Of a stretch of 64,000 nucleotides of DNA, positions 36,390 through 44,582 are shown one piece after another. Where the stretch lies: positions 208,626-272,625 of the forward strand of contig NZ_ATVI01000010.1 of the NCBI RefSeq assembly GCF_000420645.1. Reading direction: 5' to 3'. The position numbers and the translations under genes are program-made. This DNA is from Nevskia ramosa DSM 11499 (GTDB lineage Bacteria > Pseudomonadota > Gammaproteobacteria > Nevskiales > Nevskiaceae). Under the pieces are notes generated by a model that was not told where the DNA came from, made no database searches, and worked only from the letters and a program-made list of their open reading frames with translations. How positions within the stretch are numbered: the stretch's first letter is position 1; each line of letters begins with the position of its first letter.

Positions 36390-36550
36390 CCGTCGTGACC
36401 TTGAGACGGAGGTCTCAAGTGGGGGCCGGACAATGTATTCGGGCTTCCCGCTGCGAGGCGGGCCTGCACTCCCTACGCTGTTGAGGCTCCCTTTGCATTG
36501 CAATTAGGCTCAAGGGTTCCTGACAGACATCGAACACTGCAGGAGACACG
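36366..36550 (-). ncRNA. ssrS: 6S RNA (regulator of sigma70 RNA polymerase)
   Basis: The gap between zapA and the formyl-THF ligase is where gammaproteobacteria keep ssrS. The minus strand has closing arms GTGTCTCC (36542-36549) and GGAGACAC (36367-36374), about 185 nt apart, the normal 6S length. Inside, GAGCCTAAT resembles the conserved GAGCCGAUA block, and near the 3' side CTTGAGAC-CTCC-GTCTCAAG forms the typical hairpin. A promoter-like TTGAAA and TAATGT (36556-36561) lies just upstream. 6S RNA binds the polymerase in stationary phase. The ends are estimates. Confidence 0.88.
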
Positions 36551-36634
36551 GACAAACATTAGCACGAACGCTCCGATTTCAAGGGTGATCGATGATGTTC
36601 ATCGACCCCGAGAAGCTGACCGTTCAGCGGCCCG

Positions 36635-36973
36635 TCACCGGGCTTTGGTTTCCTCGGCCTGATCGAGCGTCTGGTCGATGTCGGACGACATCTGCTTGAG
36701 TCGGTCCAGGCTTTCCTGATCGGGTTTGAGCAGCGACGGATCGCCCTTCAGCGCGAGCAGTTCACGGGCCAGATTGAGCGCCGTCATCACCGCGATGCGC
36801 TCGGCACCGAGTGCCTTGCCACGGCGGCGAATCGCAGTCATCCGCTCGTTGAGGTAGTCGGCCGAAGCGACCAGGCCATCGTGCTCGTCCGGCGGGCAGG
36901 TCACCGCATATTCGCGGGCCATGATCCGCACGGTGACGGTCATCGGGTCGTTCTTGTCGGCAGCTTTGCTCAT
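36635..36973 (-). CDS. zapA: cell division protein ZapA
   Basis: The product is 112 residues from the ATG at 36973, which has a strong GGAGGAA site. It has V-T-V-R-I-M-A-R-E-Y-A-V-T-C-P near the start and the long C-terminal helix with A-L-N-L-A-R-E-L-L-A-L. ZapA bundles FtsZ protofilaments at the Z ring. The ATG overlaps the stop of the coiled-coil gene by 4 nt. The longer in-frame reading to 37225 overlaps that gene in another frame and is not real. Confidence 0.93.
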   Translation of the reverse strand: MSKAADKNDPMTVTVRIMAREYAVTCPPDEHDGLVASADYLNERMTAIRRRGKALGAERIAVMTALNLARELLALKGDPSLLKPDQESLDRLKQMSSDIDQTLDQAEETKAR

Positions 36974-37170
36974 CTTTCCTCCGGGGAATCCGATTCGATG
37001 ACGCGAATGCGCTCGACGATGCCTTCGATACGGCGTTTCAGCTCGGCGTTCAGCGCCAGCAGCCGATCCCGCTCCTGCAACGCCCGCTTCTTTTCCAGGC
37101 GTTCCTGCCGCCAGGCGGCGATCAGGCGCTGCACGCGCGCTTCCAACTGGGCGACTTCGCTGGGGAGCAT
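36970..37170 (-). CDS. small coiled-coil protein, TIGR02449 family
   Basis: The product is 66 residues and almost entirely a predicted coiled coil with heptad leucines (V-A-Q-L-E-A-R-V-Q-R-L-I and L-A-L-N-A-E-L-K-R-R-I-E). Proteins of this size upstream of zapA in gammaproteobacteria form TIGR02449, similar in style to ZapB. The overlap with zapA implies coupled expression and a role at the division septum, which is inference. The -10 like TATACT at about 37200 lies in the preceding terminator. Confidence 0.85.
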   Translation of the reverse strand: MLPSEVAQLEARVQRLIAAWRQERLEKKRALQERDRLLALNAELKRRIEGIVERIRVIESDSPEER

Positions 37171-37192
37171 GGCCGTACGCGGGGATGGATGG

Positions 37193-37235
37193 CAAAAAGT
37201 ATAACGCGGGCGTGCCTTGCGACACGCCCGCGTTA
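37193..37235 (-). terminator. intrinsic terminator after the Do-family protease
   Basis: TAACGCGGGCGTG and CACGCCCGCGTTA (37202-37235) form a perfect 13-bp stem with an 8-nt loop. On the minus strand it is followed by TACTTTTTG. It ends the protease transcript 35 bp after its stop. TATACT on the far side may be a -10 box for the division operon. Confidence 0.9.
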
Positions 37236-37269
37236 GGGGCGACTCAAACCACTCGGTGACGCGTAGCCG

Positions 37270-38757
37270 TTACGGCTCGAGGATCACGAAGAACGCGGTC
37301 TGGCCTCTGAGCACCTGCATCAGCAGCTGACCATCCTTCTGCGCGGCCAGTCGCTCGAACTCGGCGACGGTGGTCACCGGGCGACGGTTGACGCCGAGGA
37401 TGATGTCGTTCGGGCGCAGACCATTCTTCGCCGCGACCGAGCGCGGATCGACGGTCAGCACCTGCACGCCCTTGACGCCGGCAGTCTTGGCCGCCTCACC
37501 GGCAGCGCCGGTCAGCGCGCCGAAGGTGGCACCGGCCAGTGCCGGATGCAGCTTGTCGGACGCGGCGGTCTTGTCGTTGTCGACGTTCTTGCCGACGGTG
37601 ACGGTCACGTCCTTCGGCTTGCCGTCACGCAGGATCTTCATCGCCACCTTGTCGCCAACCCGCAGCAGGCCGACCATGTAGCGCAGCTGCGCGAAATCCT
37701 TGACCGCCTTGCCGTTCGCTTCGATGACGATGTCGCCATCCTGCAGGCCGCCCTTCGAGGCCGGCGAATCCGGTGCCACCTTGCCGATCAGCGCGCCCTT
37801 GCCATCCGGCACGTTGAAGGCCTTGGCCAGTTCCGGCGTCAGTTCCTGACCGCCCTGGATGCCGATGCGGCCGCGCACCACCGAACCGTTTTCGATCAGC
37901 TGCGCCATCACGCTCTTGACCAGATTGGTCGGGATCGCGAAGCCGATGCCGATGTTGCCGCCCGAGCGCGACAGGATCTGGCTGTTGATGCCGATCAGCT
38001 CACCCTTCAGGTTGACCAGCGCACCGCCGGAGTTGCCCGGGTTGATCGACGCATCGGTCTGGATGAAGTCTTCATAGCCTTCACCGAGGCCCTGACGGCC
38101 GAGGCCGGAGACGATGCCCGAGGTCACCGTCTGGCGCAGGCCGAACGGCGAGCCGATGGCGACCACGAAATCGCCGACTTCGAGCTTGTCGCTATCGGCG
38201 ATCACCAACGCTTTCAGGTTCTTCGCCTCGATCTGCAGCACGGCGAGATCGGTGTCCGGATCGGTGCCGACCAGCTTCGCCGACAGTTCGCGATCATCGG
38301 ACAGGCGCACGGTGATCTTTTCGGCGTCGGCCACCACATGATTGTTGGTGATCACGTAGCCCTTGGCGGCATCGACGATCACGCCGGAGCCGATCGCCTG
38401 CGGCGCTTCACGCTCCTGCGGTGCCTGCTGACCCGGGCCCGGGCCCGGGCCTTGACCATCCGGGTTCTCGAAGAAGCGGCGGAAGAACGGATCGTTGAGC
38501 AGCGGGTTCTGCTGCTGCTCGCGCTGCTGAACCTTGGCGACCACGGAGATATTGACCACGGCCGGCAGCACCGGCTTCAGCATCGGTGCCAGTGATGGCA
38601 GCTGGCCATTCGGGCCCGGGGAGGCGAGCAGGGAAGTCGGCACATCGGCGTGCAGCGGCGCCGGTGCTGTCGTCGAAAGGCTCAGCGTCGCTGCAGTCGC
38701 CAGCAGACCGGCAGCGCCGGCCACGGCAGCCGTCTTCATGAAGGAGCGGAGATTCAT
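37270..38757 (-). CDS. Do-family periplasmic serine protease (DegP/MucD-like)
   Basis: The product is 495 residues, exported by a signal peptide (A-T-L-S-L-S-T-T-A-P-A). The trypsin-like domain has His in T-N-N-H-V-V, Asp in D-T-D-L-A-V-L and Ser in G-N-S-G-G-A-L. Two PDZ domains follow (R-G-R-I-G-I-Q and G-V-Q-V-L-T-V-D-P-R-S-V). A Gly/Pro/Gln-rich linker lies near 100. It degrades or refolds misfolded envelope proteins. It is followed by a strong terminator, and a sigmaE-like promoter may lie upstream. Confidence 0.95.
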   Translation of the reverse strand: MNLRSFMKTAAVAGAAGLLATAATLSLSTTAPAPLHADVPTSLLASPGPNGQLPSLAPMLKPVLPAVVNISVVAKVQQREQQQNPLLNDPFFRRFFENPDGQGPGPGPGQQAPQEREAPQAIGSGVIVDAAKGYVITNNHVVADAEKITVRLSDDRELSAKLVGTDPDTDLAVLQIEAKNLKALVIADSDKLEVGDFVVAIGSPFGLRQTVTSGIVSGLGRQGLGEGYEDFIQTDASINPGNSGGALVNLKGELIGINSQILSRSGGNIGIGFAIPTNLVKSVMAQLIENGSVVRGRIGIQGGQELTPELAKAFNVPDGKGALIGKVAPDSPASKGGLQDGDIVIEANGKAVKDFAQLRYMVGLLRVGDKVAMKILRDGKPKDVTVTVGKNVDNDKTAASDKLHPALAGATFGALTGAAGEAAKTAGVKGVQVLTVDPRSVAAKNGLRPNDIILGVNRRPVTTVAEFERLAAQKDGQLLMQVLRGQTAFFVILEP

Positions 38758-38805
38758 CGTGGGTTGTCCTGGGAATGTCTATTTCGTTCGGTGCGAACGT
38801 GGCGG

Positions 38806-38833
38806 TACGACCATGGCAGCGCGCGCAAGTTTC
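38806..38833 (-). promoter_or_regulatory. weak sigmaE-like promoter candidate for the protease
   Basis: On the minus strand GAAACTT is followed after 15 nt by GTCGTA, near the sigmaE pattern GAACTT-N15/16-GTCTAA. It is 48 nt from the ATG of the Do-family protease, a gene class usually under sigmaE. The match is imperfect in both boxes. Confidence 0.35.
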
Positions 38834-38889
38834 ACGACGTCAACACAATGTCGATGCTGCAGCTTGCGCGGACGATCATGGGAAGGCGA

Positions 38890-39978
38890 TCAGGGCAGCC
38901 GGTTCAGGCGGCTGGCATCGAGTGTCGACAGGCTTTGTGCCATTCCGGCCGGCGCCCATTTGCCGGCGACGCCCAGACCGGAACGCAGGCCTGCAATGCG
39001 CGACAAGGTTCCGATCACCTGCTCCCGGAGGCCGCGTTTGACGCGATAGCGCACTTCGTAGACCTCGCGCTCCTTGACTGCATCGAGCAGCAGATCGTCG
39101 CTGGTCTGCAGGCGATCGACCAGACCGAGTTCCTGCGCCTGGGTGCCGTACCAGTGTTCGCCGGTCGCGACCTTCTCGATCGCCAGCTGCTTGCGGTTGT
39201 CCGACACGAAAGCCTTGAACAGGCTGTGGATCTCTTCCAGCTCCTGCTTGAACTTGGCGCGCGCGGCGTCGGTGTTCTCGCCAAACATGGTCAAGGTGCG
39301 CTTGTACTCGCCGGCGGTGTGCAGTTCGACATCGACCTGATGCTTGTCGAGCAGGCGATGGAAATTCGGCATCTGGGCGACGACGCCGATCGAGCCGACC
39401 ACGGCGAATGGCGCGGCCACGATCTCGTCGGCGACGCAGGCCATCATGTAGCCGCCGCTGGCGGCGACCTTGTCGATCGACACGATCAGCCGGTAGCCGC
39501 GATCGCGGATGCGCTTCAGCTGGGAAGCGGCCAGGCCGTAGGAATGAACGATGCCGCCGCCGCTTTCCAGGCGAACCAGTACCGCGTCATCGGGACGGGC
39601 CACCTGCAGCAAGGCGCTGATTTCCTCGCGCAGCGCGCCGACCTGCGAGGCTTCGATGTCGCCATCGAAGTCGAGCACGAACAGGCGTGGCTTGACCGGT
39701 TCCTCGCCCAACTTCGCGGCTTTCTTCTTCGCCTTGGCGTCCGCCTTGCGCTGTTTCTCGGCCGTCTTGTGCTCCCCGTCGCTCATCAGATCGAGATTCA
39801 GCACCTCGGCCATGTCCTTCAGGCGCTCGTTGATGTGCTTCACTTCCAGCCGCTCGCCGACCTGGCCGCGGCCTTCCCGGATCAGATTGGCGATCAGCAC
39901 GATCAGCGCGCCGATGGCGACCACCCAGGTCAGCGTCTTGGCGAGGTAAAGGCCGTATTGCAGCAGCAGCTCTTGCAT
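38890..39978 (-). CDS. sohB: SohB-type inner membrane S49 peptidase
   Basis: The product is 362 residues. One N-terminal helix (about 10-32) precedes a Lys/Ala-rich charged linker and an S49 domain with L-D-F-D-G-D-I-E-A-S, V-R-L-E-S-G-G-G-I-V-H-S-Y-G and the catalytic Ser in K-V-A-A-S-G-G-Y-M-M-A-C. SohB acts on signal peptides or periplasmic proteins. It lies 132 bp upstream of the Do-family protease on the same strand. Confidence 0.95.
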   Translation of the reverse strand: MQELLLQYGLYLAKTLTWVVAIGALIVLIANLIREGRGQVGERLEVKHINERLKDMAEVLNLDLMSDGEHKTAEKQRKADAKAKKKAAKLGEEPVKPRLFVLDFDGDIEASQVGALREEISALLQVARPDDAVLVRLESGGGIVHSYGLAASQLKRIRDRGYRLIVSIDKVAASGGYMMACVADEIVAAPFAVVGSIGVVAQMPNFHRLLDKHQVDVELHTAGEYKRTLTMFGENTDAARAKFKQELEEIHSLFKAFVSDNRKQLAIEKVATGEHWYGTQAQELGLVDRLQTSDDLLLDAVKEREVYEVRYRVKRGLREQVIGTLSRIAGLRSGLGVAGKWAPAGMAQSLSTLDASRLNRLP

Positions 39979-40273
39979 GGAGTTTTTCCGGGCTGGCCGC
40001 GACTGGGCCAGACCAATGATGAAGGCAGCGACGGAACCGCGGTGAAATGGGCGGCTGACTTAAAGTGCCGCGTTGGCCCTGCAACTTGCCACAGGCGCCG
40101 AACACCGACGCAGGTCGAGCATGGAGGCAGTGCGCCGGGATTCAACGGTCGGCTATAGCGAATTGCAGCAAAAAGGCACCTGAACAGTGTCGGCAAACGC
40201 CTGATTCGTTTAAATTCGCAAACGCTGGAACGGCATTCCCTTTTGCTGCAGCTACTGTCGCCGGAACTCTCGC
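39979..40273. other. 295-bp gap between divergent sohB and TSP3/OmpA-like gene
   Basis: The gap holds no convincing ORF, RNA or strong repeat. It must contain two divergent promoters, but no clear -35/-10 pair stands out. The T-rich stretch TTCGTTTAAATTCGCAAACG near 40206-40225 could be part of the plus-strand promoter. Confidence 0.3.
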
Positions 40274-41956
40274 ATGACCTCTGCTAACCGCTCGATCAAC
40301 CTCATCCTCGCCGCGCTGCTGGCGGCTTCCGTCGCCACCGCGGCGGCGGCTCCGTCTCCCGGGGATGGCGACGGTGATGGTGTTCCGGATGAGCGAGACG
40401 AATGCCCTTACAGCGCGGCCAACGAAAAGGTCAACGCTGCCGGCTGCTCGATCTCCAACGACGCCGACAGCGATGGCGTCCCCGACGATGTCGATCTGTG
40501 CCCTTACTCGACGATTGGCATCCAGGTGGACGCTCAGGGTTGCGCGCTAGACGAAGACTTTGACGGTGTCGCCAATGGCCTGGATCAATGCCCTGGCACC
40601 GCATACGGCGAGAAAGTCGACAGCCGCGGTTGCGAGATCGTCACTCCAGGCAGTCAGAAGAGCGCCGTAGCCAAGAAGGACGAGCCGGTGCCGGCCACCA
40701 AGCTCGCGCCGCCATCGGGTCCGGCAAAGGTCATCGTCAAGACCAATCCGGATTACGTCGACGAGAACGAGCTGTTCGCAGCGCCGCCACCGCGGCCCAC
40801 GGGAAGCGCGACGGCCCCGGTCGTGGTTCCGGTAGCGCCCGTTGCTCCCGCAAGACCCGCTCCGACGCCGGCAGCGCCAGTTCCGCCTGCTGTTGTCCCA
40901 CCTGCGGCGCCAGCAGTTGTCACCCCGACACCTTCCGTACCGAAAGCGACCGCGCCTGTTGCTGCCGCTCCCAAGCCTGTCGAAGCGGTGATCATTCAGG
41001 TCAAACCGAGCCGCGAGGTCGAGCCTGAAACGTCCAGGACGGCAGCGGCGGAAGCGCCAGCAGTACCGACTGCGGCGGTTGCTGCCAAATCGGCAGCACC
41101 GGCGGTCGCGGTTGCGCCAGCGCCGCGCGAACCTGTCGTGGTGGAGCCGAAGGTCGTGCTGAGCCCGGAAGAGGCACGCGCAAATGCCGAGCAGCGAGCG
41201 ACGATGTCGCCGGCCTCCGCGGACCGGACATCGTCGCTGCCGAAAGCGGCCGCGGTCACGTTGCCGGTGCCGTCACTGTCGGCGGACCAGTTTCCTCCGG
41301 GATACACGCCGAATCGGGCTGCACCGCCGGTGAGTGTCCCGGCTGCAGCGGTGCCGGGCCCGGCGGCCAGTTCTCCCCGCAAACTTCCGGTGACAGGCAT
41401 CCCGGCGTCGCCCGGAACGGCTACGCAGACGCCGGCCGCACCGGCTGCCGTGGCACCGGCTGCGCCGCGCGCACCGGTCACGCCTGAGGCAGTGCCCGCC
41501 GTTTCGTTGCCGCGTCAGTCGGTGCCATCGGCCTCAGTGCCGGGGGCGCGCGCTGCAGTACCGGTCATCGCAGTGGCACCGGCGGGTGATTCGTCCCCAC
41601 GCGCTGCCTTGCCGCCACCGCCGCCACTCGATCGGGATAGTGGTGCCGAAACGCTGGCCGAGATCAGCTTCGCGGCGGGTTCCGCACAGTTGAATCCGGC
41701 GGCGACGCAGCGGGTGCGTGAGCTGTCCGGCACGATCTCGTCGCGGCTCTCGAACAGTTTCGGACTGGTGCTGCGGCTGGCGGGCTACCGGCACGAGGGC
41801 GAATCGGCCGGGGTCGCGGCAGATCGCGGCCTGGCCTTGCGCAAGGCTTTCATCGCCGAAGGCATCGACGACGCCCGCATTCGCATCGTCGTGATCGACG
41901 GCCCCAATGCCGCTACCGGCGACTATCAGGTGGCCGTGCAGTTGCGCGCGGAATAG
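40274..41956 (+). CDS. envelope protein with TSP3 repeats, Pro/Ala-rich linker and degenerate OmpA-like C-terminus
   Basis: The product is 560 residues. After a signal peptide come three thrombospondin type 3 calcium-binding repeats (D-G-D-G-D-G-V-P-D-E-R-D-E-C-P, D-A-D-S-D-G-V-P-D-D and D-E-D-F-D-G-V-A-N-G). A very long Pro/Ala/Val linker (about 150-465) follows. The C-terminal domain begins E-I-S-F-A-A-G-S-A-Q-L-N-P and reads like OmpA peptidoglycan-binding, but G-H-T-D is replaced by G-Y-R-H-E-G and the usual L-S-x-x-R-A is R-G-L-A-L-R-K. Binding of peptidoglycan is therefore doubtful. Confidence 0.8.
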   Translation: MTSANRSINLILAALLAASVATAAAAPSPGDGDGDGVPDERDECPYSAANEKVNAAGCSISNDADSDGVPDDVDLCPYSTIGIQVDAQGCALDEDFDGVANGLDQCPGTAYGEKVDSRGCEIVTPGSQKSAVAKKDEPVPATKLAPPSGPAKVIVKTNPDYVDENELFAAPPPRPTGSATAPVVVPVAPVAPARPAPTPAAPVPPAVVPPAAPAVVTPTPSVPKATAPVAAAPKPVEAVIIQVKPSREVEPETSRTAAAEAPAVPTAAVAAKSAAPAVAVAPAPREPVVVEPKVVLSPEEARANAEQRATMSPASADRTSSLPKAAAVTLPVPSLSADQFPPGYTPNRAAPPVSVPAAAVPGPAASSPRKLPVTGIPASPGTATQTPAAPAAVAPAAPRAPVTPEAVPAVSLPRQSVPSASVPGARAAVPVIAVAPAGDSSPRAALPPPPPLDRDSGAETLAEISFAAGSAQLNPAATQRVRELSGTISSRLSNSFGLVLRLAGYRHEGESAGVAADRGLALRKAFIAEGIDDARIRIVVIDGPNAATGDYQVAVQLRAE

Positions 41957-41973
41957 CAGGACGAACGATCGCG

Positions 41974-42005
41974 GGTCCGTCCGGAAGCCTCAAGCCGGAC
42001 GGACC
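41974..42005. terminator. possible bidirectional terminator hairpin
   Basis: GGTCCGTCCGG and CCGGACGGACC form a perfect 11-bp stem with a 10-nt loop between the convergent TSP3/OmpA-like gene and hemH. No T-run follows on either strand, so it may act as a weak bidirectional stop or an mRNA 3' end. Confidence 0.5.
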
Positions 42006-42025
42006 ATCAGACTGATCGGCGCATT

Positions 42026-43129
42026 TCAGCGCCCGCCGCGAAACGCCGTTTCCAGTGCCGACGCCCGCGCCAGCCGCGTCTCCACATCACCCGTCTCCGG
42101 CACCGGTAGCAGCCAGCCGTGCAGCTGGGCTTCGAGCATCCCGGCGAGCATTTCGATGTGTTCGTCGTGCTCGTTCAGCGCCGGGATGTAGCGGAACCGC
42201 TCGCCACCATGGGCAACGAAATCCTCGGCGCAGCCGATCGAGATCTCTTCCAGCGTTTCCAGACAATCAGCCGCGAAGCCCGGGCACATCACGTCGAGTT
42301 TCTTGATGCCGCGTCCGGCCAGCGCCCGCACCGTTTCATCGGTGTACGGCTGCACCCACGGCGCCTTGCCGAAGCGGCTCTGGAAGGTGATCGAGTAGGC
42401 GTCCTTGCTCAGCTCCAGCGCCTCGGCGAGCAGCCGGCCGGTCTTCTGGCACTGGCAGTAATACGGATCGCCGTTGGTGACGTAGTGCTGCGGCACGCCA
42501 TGGAACGACATCAGCAGATGATCGCCACGGCCGTTGGCTTCCCAGTGCCGTCGCACGCTGTTCGAGAGAGCGGCGATATGGCTGGGATGATCGTGATAGC
42601 AGCCGACGGTGCGCAGATCCGGCATCCAGCGGCGCTTCTGCACTTCGGCGAACACGGCGTCGTAGCAGGCGGCGGTGGTCGAGCCGGAATACTGCGGATA
42701 CATCGGCAGCACGACGATGCGGCGCACGCCCTGCTGTTCGAGTTCGGCCACCGCGGATTCGACGCTCGGGTTGCCATAAGTCATCGCCAGCGCCACCGGC
42801 ACGTCCTCGCCGTATTGCTGCGCGAGCTTCAGCTTCAGTTTCGCGGTCTGGCGCTTGGAGAAGACGACCAGCGGCGAGCCCTCGTCCATCCAGATCGAGC
42901 CGTAGGCATGCGCCAGCCGCTTCGGCCGGAACGGCACGATGAACAGGTACAGGATCGGCAGCCAGAGCAGACGCGGCAGTTCGACCACGCGCGGATCGCC
43001 GAGGAACTGGGCGAGATAGCGGCGGATCGCCGGGCCGGTCGGCGCATCGGGCGAGCCGAGATTCATCAGCAGCACGCCGGTACGGCCGGTGGCGCGATGG
43101 GCGGTGTCAGTCAGGTTGGGCGAGTTCAT
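42026..43129 (-). CDS. hemH: ferrochelatase
   Basis: This enzyme inserts Fe2+ into protoporphyrin IX in the last step of haem synthesis. The product is 367 residues from the ATG at 43129, which starts M-N-S-P-N and runs into G-V-L-L-M-N-L-G-S-P-D-A-P. The catalytic His is in M-S-F-H-G-V-P, and the acidic E-T-L-E-E is near the C-terminus. A much longer frame upstream reads antisense through metY and is spurious. Confidence 0.95.
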   Translation of the reverse strand: MNSPNLTDTAHRATGRTGVLLMNLGSPDAPTGPAIRRYLAQFLGDPRVVELPRLLWLPILYLFIVPFRPKRLAHAYGSIWMDEGSPLVVFSKRQTAKLKLKLAQQYGEDVPVALAMTYGNPSVESAVAELEQQGVRRIVVLPMYPQYSGSTTAACYDAVFAEVQKRRWMPDLRTVGCYHDHPSHIAALSNSVRRHWEANGRGDHLLMSFHGVPQHYVTNGDPYYCQCQKTGRLLAEALELSKDAYSITFQSRFGKAPWVQPYTDETVRALAGRGIKKLDVMCPGFAADCLETLEEISIGCAEDFVAHGGERFRYIPALNEHDEHIEMLAGMLEAQLHGWLLPVPETGDVETRLARASALETAFRGGR

Positions 43130-43285
43130 GCGGATCAGGAGAAGAGCCCGCACAGTGTAGTCGGGGCGGGGCCCGGAAGACGCCGGAACGGCTGTGGTTA
43201 GAAGTGAACGGGCTTTCCTTGGAACAGCTGTATCGGCGTAGCCTCGGCGCGAGTCATCCGCCCGCTTTGCCACCGAGAACGATTC

Positions 43286-44575
43286 ATGTCCGATACCCCG
43301 CTGCGCTTCGAGACGCTGGCCGTCCATGCCGGCTACCAGCCTGATCCAACGACCCGCGCCGTCGCAGTGCCGATCTACCAGACCGTGGCGTTCGCGTTCG
43401 ACGACACCCAGCACGGTGCCGACCTGTTCGATCTGAAGGTCACCGGCAACATCTATTCGCGGATCATGAATCCCACCAACGATGTGCTGGAACAGCGGCT
43501 GGCCGCACTCGAAGGCGGCATCGGTGCGCTGGCGCTGGCCAGCGGCCAGGCGGCGGTGACCTATGCGATCCAGACCATCGCGACGGCCGGCGACAACATC
43601 GTGTGGGCGAGCACGCTGTATGGCGGTACCTACAACCTGTTCGCCCACACGCTGCCGCAGTTCGGCATCGAGACCCGCTTCGCCGATCCACGCGATCCGG
43701 CCAGCTTCGCGCCGTTGATCGATGCCCGCACCAAAGCGGTGTTCATCGAATCGATCGGCAACCCGCTCGGCAACATCACCGATATTGCAGCACTCGCGAA
43801 GATTGCCCATGCGGCCGGCGTGCCGCTGATCGTCGACAACACCGTCGCCACGCCGTATCTGCTGCGGCCATTCGAGCACGGTGCGGACATCGTCGTGCAC
43901 TCGCTGACCAAATACCTCGGCGGCCATGGCACCACGCTCGGTGGCGCGATCGTCGACTCCGGAAAATTTCCCTGGGCCGAACACAAGCAGCGCTTCCCGC
44001 GCCTGAACGAGCCGGACCCGAGCTATCACGGCGTGGTCTACACCGAGGCACTCGGGCCGGCGGCCTACATCGGCCGGGCGAGAGTGGTGCCGTTGCGCAA
44101 CATGGGCGCCGCGCTGTCGCCGTTCAACGCATTCCAGATCCTGCAGGGCATCGAGACGCTGGCGCTGCGCATGGACCGGATCGTCGACAACGCGCTGAAG
44201 GTCGCCAGGTTCCTGAAGCAGCAGCCGCAGGTGAAATGGGTCGGCTATGCCGGCTTGGAAGATCATCCGCAGCATGCGCTCGCCCAGCAGTATTTCGGCG
44301 GCCGGACGTCGGGAATCATCACCTTTGGCCTCAGCGGTGGACGCGAAGCTGGCGCGCGTTTTCAGGATGCGCTGAAACTGTTCACGCGGCTGGTCAACAT
44401 CGGCGATGCCAAGTCGCTGGCCACGCATCCGGCGTCGACGACGCACCGCCAGCTGTCACCGGCAGAGCTGGCGAAGGCCGGCGTCACCGAGGACACCGTG
44501 CGGCTGTCGATCGGCATCGAGCATATCGATGACCTGATCGCCGACCTCACGCAGGCAATCGCAGCCGCGAGCTAG
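43286..44575 (+). CDS. metY: O-acetylhomoserine sulfhydrylase family enzyme
   Basis: This PLP enzyme makes homocysteine from acyl-homoserine and sulfide. The product is 429 residues. Family motifs are F-E-T-L-A-V-H-A-G, Y-S-R-I-M-N-P-T, S-G-Q-A-A-V-T-Y-A, and the PLP lysine in H-S-L-T-K-Y-L-G-G-H-G. The C-terminus keeps H-P-A-S-T-T-H-R-Q-L. It takes over from MetX at 31-32 kb and allows direct sulfhydrylation. The 5' gap shows no SAM riboswitch that I can see. Confidence 0.95.
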   Translation: MSDTPLRFETLAVHAGYQPDPTTRAVAVPIYQTVAFAFDDTQHGADLFDLKVTGNIYSRIMNPTNDVLEQRLAALEGGIGALALASGQAAVTYAIQTIATAGDNIVWASTLYGGTYNLFAHTLPQFGIETRFADPRDPASFAPLIDARTKAVFIESIGNPLGNITDIAALAKIAHAAGVPLIVDNTVATPYLLRPFEHGADIVVHSLTKYLGGHGTTLGGAIVDSGKFPWAEHKQRFPRLNEPDPSYHGVVYTEALGPAAYIGRARVVPLRNMGAALSPFNAFQILQGIETLALRMDRIVDNALKVARFLKQQPQVKWVGYAGLEDHPQHALAQQYFGGRTSGIITFGLSGGREAGARFQDALKLFTRLVNIGDAKSLATHPASTTHRQLSPAELAKAGVTEDTVRLSIGIEHIDDLIADLTQAIAAAS

Positions 44576-44582
44576 CCGCGAA

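Noticed and set aside
43130..43285. SAM riboswitch upstream of metY
   Set aside because: No SAM-I or SAM-II motif pattern was seen, only GC-rich stretches.
43130..44446. Very long minus-strand ORF continuing ferrochelatase upstream
   Set aside because: It is the antisense of metY; the ferrochelatase family start M-N-S-P and its length fit the ATG at 43129.
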